A stretch of DNA of 20,219 nt from Hydrogenophilales bacterium RIFOXYD1_FULL_62_11 (lineage in GTDB: Bacteria; Pseudomonadota; Gammaproteobacteria; Burkholderiales; Thiobacillaceae), in the NCBI GenBank assembly GCA_001802655.1, contig MGZO01000118.1, positions 1,799 through 22,017 on the forward strand, read 5' to 3'. The translations under genes were made by a program, and so were the position numbers. The notes under the pieces are model-generated. The model was not told the DNA's origin, ran no database searches, and worked only from the letters and a program-made list of their open reading frames with translations. Shown piece by piece: positions 14,881 to 20,219 of the stretch. Position 1 is the first letter of the stretch; each line of letters opens with the position of its first letter.

Positions 14881-14903
14881 TATCCGCATCGGGTTCGCGG
14901 ATA
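14881..14903. repeat. 7-bp perfect inverted repeat just upstream of the MFS gene
   Basis: TATCCGC (14881-14887) and GCGGATA (14897-14903) flank a 9-nt centre and end 10 nt before the MFS start codon. The position fits a repressor operator or a hairpin that limits ribosome access, but there is no experimental hint. Confidence 0.4.
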
Positions 14904-14913
14904 ATCCGGCCGC

Positions 14914-16052
14914 ATGAATGCGGTTCCCTACTGGCGACTGTCCGGTTTCTATTTCTTCTATTTCGCCTTCGTCGGCGCAATGTCGCCGTTTTGGGGGCTG
15001 TATCTGCAATCGCTGGCGTTCAACGCATTCCAGATCGGCGTGCTGATGTCGCTGCTGCAGGTGATGCGGATATTCGCACCCAATATCTGGGGCCACATTG
15101 CGGATCGCACCGGCAGGCGCACTTCCATCGTGCAGATCGCGGCAGCGGGCAGCGTGCTGGTGTTTGCCGGCGTGTTCGTCAGCGACAGCTTCTGGTGGCT
15201 GTTCGCGGTGATGGCGGCGTTGAGCTTTTTCTGGAGCGCGTCCTTGCCGCTGGTCGAGGCGATGACGTTGTCGCATCTGGGCGAGCGAAGCGATGCCTAC
15301 GGCCGCATCCGCCTGTGGGGTTCGGTCGGGTTCATCGTGATGGTGGTGGGGCTGGGTTACGCCTTCGATACGATCTCGATTCGCTGGTTGCCGTGGGCGG
15401 TGCTGGTCGTGATGCTGGGTATCGTTGCGTCGGCTCGAACCATCCCCGAAGCCGAGATCCTGCCGCATCCCACCGACCATCATTCGGTCTGGGATATCGT
15501 GAAACGCCCCGAAGTGGCCTCGCTGCTGGCCGCCTGCCTGTTGATGGCTGTGACGCACGGGCCGTATTACACCTTCTATTCGATTTATCTGGTGGAGCAT
15601 GGCTACGACAAGTCCACGGTCGGCTGGTTATGGGCGCTTGGGGTGCTGTGCGAAATCGGCATTTTCCTGATCATTCCGCGCATCTTTGCGCAAGTGACGC
15701 CGCGCCAGCTGATTCTGGCGAGCTTCGCGCTGGCGGCGTTGCGCTTTCTGGTCATCGCCTGGGGCGTGGAGTCGGCCTGGCTGGTGTGGGGGGCGCAAAC
15801 CCTGCACGCGTTCAGCTTCGGCACCTTTCACGCGGCGGCGGTGGCGCTGATCCATCTGCACTTTCGCGGCCGCCATCAGGCGCGCGGGCAGGCGTTGTAC
15901 ACCAGCCTGTCGTATGGTGTCGGCGGCACTATCGGCGGGCTGGCCAGCGGCCTGACCTGGTGTCGCTCGGCTCGGCGTGGACGTTCACGCTGGCCGCCTT
16001 GAGCGCGGCGCTGGCGTGGGTGGTGTACGCCGTCTGGGGAAAGTCCAGATAG
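14914..16052 (+). pseudogene. MFS transporter (MFS_1-like), apparent 3' frameshift
   Basis: An inner-membrane major facilitator protein of the MFS_1-like type (similar in style to HcaT/YcaD transporters), starting MNAVPYWRLSGFYFFYFAF. The frame runs from 14914 to a stop at 16000-16002 (362 residues) but its last residues (WCRSARRGRSRWPP) are not membrane-like. The next frame after 15960 continues VSLGSAWTFTLAALSAALAW to a stop at 16052, the expected final helix. Adding one base at 15958-15961 (TGGTG read as TGGGTG) restores a 379-residue protein. So a single G seems to be missing from a short G run: either a real mutation that removes helix 12, or a sequencing error. The substrate is unknown. 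The ribosome binding site is weak. Confidence 0.8.
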
Positions 16053-16143
16053 CCGAAATCAAAATGGCGCCAAACAAAAGCCGTGCCCGCCGCCCTGAAC
16101 CTATGAAATAATCGTCGTTTAAAGCAACTTAGCCTTATTCCGC

Positions 16144-17547
16144 ATGCCCGGACTCACCTTATTCCAGAAATTGTGGGACGCCCACGTCGTCCACGTCGAA
16201 GCCGACGGCACCACGCTGCTTTATATCGACCGCCATCTGGTGCACGAAGTCACCAGCCCGCAGGCATTTGAAGGCCTGAAGCTGGCGCATCGCACGCCGC
16301 GCCGGGTCGATGCGGCGATCGCCGTGCCCGACCACAACGTGCCGACGACCGACCGCTCGCAGGGCATCGCCGACCCGATTTCGCGCCTGCAGGTGGAAAC
16401 GCTCGACGCCAACTGCGCCGAATACGGCATTACCGAATTCAAGATGGACGACATCCGCCAGGGCATCGTCCACGTCATCGGCCCCGAAGAGGGCTTGACC
16501 CTGCCCGGCATGACCGTGGTCTGCGGCGATTCGCATACCTCGACGCACGGCGCGTTCGGCGCGCTGGCGTTCGGCATCGGCACCTCCGAAGTCGAGCATG
16601 TGCTGGCGACGCAATGCCTGTGGCAGAAACCGTCGAAGACGATGCTGGTGAAAGTCGAAGGCACGCTGGGCCGCGGCGTCACTGCCAAGGACATCGCGCT
16701 AGCCATCATCGGCGAAATCGGCACGGCCGGCGGCACCGGCTATGCGCTCGAGTTTGGTGGCAGCGCCATCCGTGCGCTGAGCATGGAAGGCCGCATGACG
16801 CTGTGCAACATGGCCATCGAAGCCGGTGCGCGCGCGGGCATGGTGGCAGTCGATCAGACCACGATCGACTACGTCAAGGGCCGCCCTTACTCGCCGAAGG
16901 GCGCTGCGTGGGACAAGGCGGTCGCCTGGTGGAACACCCTGCATTCGGATGCCGATGCGGTGTTTGACCGCGTGATTGAACTGGACGCAGGCAAGATCGA
17001 GCCGCAGGTGACCTGGGGAACCTCACCCGAGATGGTGACGACAATCAATGGCAGCGTGCCCGATCCGGCGACCGCGCCGAGCGAAACCAAGCAGCATGAC
17101 TGGACCCGTGCGCTCGAATACATGGGTCTGCAGGCAGGCACGCCGCTGGCCGAGATTCCGGTGGATAAGGTGTTTATCGGTTCCTGCACCAATTCGCGGA
17201 TCGAAGACCTGCGCGAAGCTGCCAGCGTGGCCAAAGGCCGCAAGGTTGCGCCCAACGTCAAGCTGGCGATGGTGGTGCCGGGTTCCGGGCTGGTCAAACA
17301 ACAGGCCGAGGCCGAAGGGCTGGACAAGATTTTTGTCGCCGCCGGTTTTGAATGGCGCGAGCCCGGCTGCTCGATGTGCCTGGCGATGAATGCCGACCGG
17401 CTGGAGCCGGGCGAGCGCTGCGCCTCCACTTCCAACCGCAATTTTGAAGGCCGGCAGGGGCAGGGCGGACGCACCCATCTGGTGAGCCCGGCGATGGCCG
17501 CCGCTGCCGCGTGTGCCGGGCATTTTGTTGATGTACGCAACTTTTAA
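16144..17547 (+). CDS. leuC: 3-isopropylmalate dehydratase large subunit
   Basis: With LeuD it isomerises 2-isopropylmalate to 3-isopropylmalate in leucine synthesis. The 467-residue protein has the aconitase-family [4Fe-4S] cysteines Cys348 (IGSCTNSR), Cys409 and Cys412 (EPGCSMCLAMN), and family blocks KLWDAHVVH, PDHNVPTTDR, GDSHTSTHGAFGALAFGIGT. Length matches the E. coli enzyme (466). The ATG at 16144 is the usual N-terminal position, but its ribosome binding site is weak. The 91-bp gap from the MFS gene may hold its promoter (an AATAAT near 16110 with poor -35). It opens the leuC-lipoprotein-leuD-leuB-asd run. Confidence 0.98.
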   Translation: MPGLTLFQKLWDAHVVHVEADGTTLLYIDRHLVHEVTSPQAFEGLKLAHRTPRRVDAAIAVPDHNVPTTDRSQGIADPISRLQVETLDANCAEYGITEFKMDDIRQGIVHVIGPEEGLTLPGMTVVCGDSHTSTHGAFGALAFGIGTSEVEHVLATQCLWQKPSKTMLVKVEGTLGRGVTAKDIALAIIGEIGTAGGTGYALEFGGSAIRALSMEGRMTLCNMAIEAGARAGMVAVDQTTIDYVKGRPYSPKGAAWDKAVAWWNTLHSDADAVFDRVIELDAGKIEPQVTWGTSPEMVTTINGSVPDPATAPSETKQHDWTRALEYMGLQAGTPLAEIPVDKVFIGSCTNSRIEDLREAASVAKGRKVAPNVKLAMVVPGSGLVKQQAEAEGLDKIFVAAGFEWREPGCSMCLAMNADRLEPGERCASTSNRNFEGRQGQGGRTHLVSPAMAAAAACAGHFVDVRNF

Positions 17548-17557
17548 GGAGAAACCC

Positions 17558-17692
17558 ATGAAACCGATGATTGCTGTTTTGATTGCCGCTGTACTGACCT
17601 TGGCAGGTTGCAACACCATGGAGGGATTTGGTCAGGACGTCCAGAAGGCGGGCGAATCCATTGAAGAAGCCGGCAGCAAGGCCGGCAATTAA
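17558..17692 (+). CDS. Entericidin A/B-like small lipoprotein
   Basis: A 44-residue gene in the gap between leuC and leuD, preceded by a strong ribosome binding site (AAGGAGAAACCC). It starts MKPMIAVLIAAVLTLAGC: a short lipoprotein signal with lipobox LAGC (Cys18), then NTMEGFGQDVQKAGESIEEAG, which resembles the mature part of entericidin A/B (CNTxxGxGxDxxxxGxxIxxA). Entericidins of E. coli are an antidote/toxin lipoprotein pair; a single copy here gives no proof of toxicity. It begins 10 nt after leuC and ends 5 nt before leuD, so it must be co-transcribed with the leucine genes. Confidence 0.88.
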   Translation: MKPMIAVLIAAVLTLAGCNTMEGFGQDVQKAGESIEEAGSKAGN

Positions 17693-17697
17693 TCGTT

Positions 17698-18336
17698 ATG
17701 CAGGCTTTTACTACCCTGGATGGGTTGGTGGTGCCGCTCGACCGTGCCAACGTCGACACCGACGCCATCATTCCCAAGCAGTTCCTGAAATCGATCAAGC
17801 GCAGCGGCTTTGGCCCCAATCTGTTCGACGAATGGCGCTATCTCGACCACGGCGAACCCGGCAAGTCGAACCACGACCGGCCGCTTAATCCCGACTTCGT
17901 GCTGAACCGGCCGCGCTATCAGGGCGCCTCCGTCTTGCTGGCACGTGAAAATTTCGGTTGCGGATCGAGCCGCGAGCATGCGCCGTGGGCGCTGGAAGAT
18001 GCGGGCTTTCGCGCCATCATTGCGCCGTCGTTTGCCGACATCTTCTTCAACAACTGCTTCAAGAACGGCATTCTGCCCATCGTGCTGGATGCCGCCGTCG
18101 TCGACCGGTTGTTCAGGGAATGCGAAGCCAACGAGGGCTATGCGCTGTCGGTGGATCTGGACCGGCAGACCGTCACCACGCCCACTGGAGATGTCATTCC
18201 TTTTGCTGTGGACGCGGGGCGCAAGCATCGCTTGTTCAACGGCCTGGACGATATCGGCTTGACGCTGTTGCAGGCGGACAAGATCGCGACTTACGAAGCA
18301 CGGCGCAAGATCGAAGCACCGTGGTTGTTTGCTTAA
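17698..18336 (+). CDS. leuD: 3-isopropylmalate dehydratase small subunit
   Basis: Swivelling-domain partner of LeuC. The 212-residue protein begins MQAFTTLDGLVVPLDRANVD and has the substrate-recognition loop NVDTDAIIPKQFLK and the conserved NFGCGSSREHAPW block (85-97). Length is typical of betaproteobacterial LeuD. The ATG at 17698 has no close ribosome binding site but lies 5 nt after the lipoprotein stop, so translation is probably coupled to it. Confidence 0.98.
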   Translation: MQAFTTLDGLVVPLDRANVDTDAIIPKQFLKSIKRSGFGPNLFDEWRYLDHGEPGKSNHDRPLNPDFVLNRPRYQGASVLLARENFGCGSSREHAPWALEDAGFRAIIAPSFADIFFNNCFKNGILPIVLDAAVVDRLFRECEANEGYALSVDLDRQTVTTPTGDVIPFAVDAGRKHRLFNGLDDIGLTLLQADKIATYEARRKIEAPWLFA

Positions 18337-18378
18337 CAATAATTCCCCGCAGCGTAGTGCAGTGAGCAAGGTTGATTT

Positions 18379-19455
18379 ATGAAAATTGCAGTTCTCCCCG
18401 GCGACGGTATCGGCCCGGAAATTGTCGCCCAGGCGGTCAAGGTGCTCGACGTTCTTAAAAGCGACGGCGCGAAAATCGAAATGGAGACCGCGCCCATCGG
18501 CGGCGCAGGCTACGACGCAGCGGGCGATCCGCTGCCGGAAGCCACGCTGAGCCTCGCGCGCGCGGCCGATGCGGTGCTGCTCGGCGCTGTCGGCGGGCCG
18601 CAATACGATGCGCTCGACCGTCCGCTGCGCCCCGAGCGCGGACTGCTGCGCATCCGCAAGGAACTCAATCTGTTCGCCAACCTGCGCCCGGCCTTGTTGT
18701 ATCCCGAACTGGCATCCGCATCGTCGCTGAAACCCGAAGTGGTGTCCGGACTCGACCTGATGATCGTGCGCGAACTGACTGGCGATGTGTACTTCGGCCA
18801 GCCGCGCGGGATTGAGATGCGGCCAAGCCCAACCGGGGGGAGCGAGCGCGTCGGCTTCAACACCATGCTCTATTCCGAATCCGAAGTGCGTCGCGTGGCG
18901 CACGTGGCATTCGGCATCGCGATGAAACGCGGCAAGAAACTCTGCTCGGTTGAAAAGGCCAACGTGCTGGAATGTTCTGAACTGTGGAAGGAAGTGATGA
19001 TCGAGGTGTCAAAGGACTACCCCGAAGTCGCGCTCTCCCACATGTATGTCGATAACGCGGCGATGCAGTTGATTCGCGCGCCGAAGCAGTTCGACACCAT
19101 GGTCACCGGCAATATTTTCGGCGATATCCTGTCCGATGCGGCCTCGATGCTGTCCGGCTCGATCGGCATGTTGCCGTCGGCCTCGCTCGATGAAAACAAC
19201 AAGGGCATGTACGAGCCGATCCACGGTTCGGCCCCCGATATTTCGGGCAAGAATCTGGCGAACCCGCTGGCGACGATCCTGTCGGTCGCCATGATGTACC
19301 GTTACACCTTCGCCGATCTGGCGACCGCTGACCGCATCGAGGGCGCAGTGAAAAAAGTGATCGCAGAGGGTTTGCGCACGGGCGATATCTGGACCGACGG
19401 CACGCAAAAAGTGTCGTGCAGCGAGATGGGCGACGCTGTTGTGAAGGCGTTGTGA
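18379..19455 (+). CDS. leuB: 3-isopropylmalate dehydrogenase
   Basis: NAD-dependent oxidative decarboxylase giving 2-oxoisocaproate, the direct precursor of leucine. The 358-residue protein starts MKIAVLPGDGIGPEIV and carries NLFANLRPA, RELTGDVYFGQPRG and the Mg-binding aspartates Asp225, Asp249 and Asp253 (the 24/4 spacing of the family). AAGG lies 7 nt before the ATG. It is 42 bp downstream of leuD, in the same direction. Confidence 0.98.
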   Translation: MKIAVLPGDGIGPEIVAQAVKVLDVLKSDGAKIEMETAPIGGAGYDAAGDPLPEATLSLARAADAVLLGAVGGPQYDALDRPLRPERGLLRIRKELNLFANLRPALLYPELASASSLKPEVVSGLDLMIVRELTGDVYFGQPRGIEMRPSPTGGSERVGFNTMLYSESEVRRVAHVAFGIAMKRGKKLCSVEKANVLECSELWKEVMIEVSKDYPEVALSHMYVDNAAMQLIRAPKQFDTMVTGNIFGDILSDAASMLSGSIGMLPSASLDENNKGMYEPIHGSAPDISGKNLANPLATILSVAMMYRYTFADLATADRIEGAVKKVIAEGLRTGDIWTDGTQKVSCSEMGDAVVKAL

Positions 19456-19495
19456 GCCTTATCCGCACAGGACAAGATTTTCTGGAGACTGAAGA

Positions 19496-20219
19496 ATGAT
19501 GAAAGTAGGACTGATCGGCTGGCGCGGCATGGTGGGTTCCGTGCTGATGGGACGGATGAAGGAAGAACGTGACTTCGATCTGATCGATCCGGTGTTTTTC
19601 ACCACTTCCAATGTGGGCGGCAAAGGCCCCGATATCGGCAAGGACGTCCCCGCGCTCAAGGACGCCCTGTCCATCGATGAGTTGAAACAGTGCGATGCCA
19701 TCATCACCGCGCAGGGCGGCGACTACACTCAGGAGGTCTACCCGAAGCTGCGTGCAGCGGGTTGGAACGGCTACTGGATCGACGCCGCGTCGACGCTGCG
19801 GATGAAGGATGACGCCATCATCATCCTCGACCCGGTCAACAAGCAGGTGATTCTGGACGGCATCGCCAACGGCACCAAAACCTACGTCGGCGGCAACTGC
19901 ACGGTGTCCTTGATGCTGATGGCGATGGGCGGTCTGTTCGACGCCGGGCTGGTCGAATGGGTGTCGCCGATGACCTACCAGGCGGCATCCGGCGCCGGCG
20001 CGCGCAACATGCGCGAGCTGATCCAGCAGATGGGCGCGATCAACAGTGAAGTGAAAACCCTGCTCGACGACCCGGCCTCGGCGATTCTCGATATCGACCG
20101 CAAGGTGGCAGACTTCATCCGCTCCGACCGCTATCCGACCGATGCTTGGCCGGTGCCGCTGGCCGGCAACCTGATTCCGTGGATCGACGTCGCGCTGGAA
20201 TCCGGGCAGTCGAAGGAAG
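19496..20219 (+). CDS. asd: Aspartate-semialdehyde dehydrogenase (partial, N-terminal part)
   Basis: Reduces aspartyl phosphate to aspartate semialdehyde, the branch point to lysine/diaminopimelate, threonine and methionine. About 241 of roughly 370 residues are present; the window edge cuts the rest. It starts MMKVGLIGWRGMVGSVL (NADP-binding GxxGxxG) and has the active-site Cys135 in GGNCTVSLM, plus the QAASGAGARNMREL block. GGAG lies 8 nt before the first ATG; the second ATG (19499) is an alternative. It follows leuB by 40 bp, the usual leuB-asd order in betaproteobacteria. Confidence 0.97.
   Translation, partial: MMKVGLIGWRGMVGSVLMGRMKEERDFDLIDPVFFTTSNVGGKGPDIGKDVPALKDALSIDELKQCDAIITAQGGDYTQEVYPKLRAAGWNGYWIDAASTLRMKDDAIIILDPVNKQVILDGIANGTKTYVGGNCTVSLMLMAMGGLFDAGLVEWVSPMTYQAASGAGARNMRELIQQMGAINSEVKTLLDDPASAILDIDRKVADFIRSDRYPTDAWPVPLAGNLIPWIDVALESGQSKE

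Larger units (their letters stand above)
14609..14913. other. Divergent intergenic region between GGDEF and MFS genes
   Basis: About 305 bases with no credible gene. It should hold the promoters for both flanking genes, but I see no strong match to sigma70 consensus. The two inverted repeats listed separately are the only clear structures. Confidence 0.4.

Noticed and set aside
14605..15600. 331-codon open frame on the minus strand over the MFS gene
   Set aside because: The sequence is His/Gln/Arg-rich with no domain, and it is the complement of a clear membrane protein.
17689..18903. 404-codon open frame on the minus strand across leuD and leuB
   Set aside because: It is antisense to two well-supported leucine genes and has low-information, His/Arg/Gln-rich composition.
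1..20219. CRISPR arrays, insertion sequences, prophage genes, rRNA genes
   Set aside because: I saw no regularly spaced direct repeats, no transposase or integrase protein, no phage structural protein and no rRNA sequence while reading both strands.

Overview
The window looks like chromosomal core sequence from a betaproteobacterium. Protein style, roughly 60% GC in the core genes, and the order leuC-leuD-leuB-asd, rimP-nusA-infB-rbfA-truB-rpsO and uvrC-pgsA-tRNA(Gly,Cys,Leu) all fit; a Thiobacillus/Nitrosomonadales-like host is my inference from gene style, not proven. Nothing here looks like a phage, an integron, a CRISPR array or an insertion sequence.

Layout. Positions 1-7985 (minus strand) hold the transcription/translation operon, read right to left: rimP, nusA, infB, rbfA, truB, then rpsO (cut by the left edge). 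Between truB and rpsO, normally close neighbours, sit a lower-GC DUF4238 gene (465-1505) and a 370-bp AT-richer gap with a repeat-like element. This is the only clearly accessory stretch. Positions 8051-8526 (minus) hold three tRNA genes (Gly-GCC, Cys-GCA, Leu-UAA) with a near-consensus promoter and a strong intrinsic terminator; a TGGTATAAT element framed by a 7-bp inverted repeat lies between tRNA-Leu and the terminator, in front of rimP. Positions 8547-11779 (minus) hold a likely operon: family-5 uracil-DNA glycosylase, a 4-OT-like tautomerase, uvrC and pgsA.

Positions 12127-14608 hold a small regulatory group: an HDOD protein (plus strand) facing a GGDEF diguanylate cyclase and a MinD/FlhG-like ATPase that overlap by 4 nt (minus strand). 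Positions 14914-16052 hold an MFS transporter gene with an apparent one-base frameshift near its 3' end. Positions 16144-20219 (plus) hold leuC, a 44-residue entericidin-like lipoprotein, leuD, leuB and asd (cut by the right edge): the leucine branch from 2-isopropylmalate to 2-oxoisocaproate, followed by the aspartate-family enzyme aspartate-semialdehyde dehydrogenase.

I did not find a convincing new multi-gene system. The points most worth a second look are the DUF4238 insertion next to rpsO, the rimP leader, the lipoprotein between leuC and leuD, the tautomerase lacking the usual arginines, and the frameshifted transporter.
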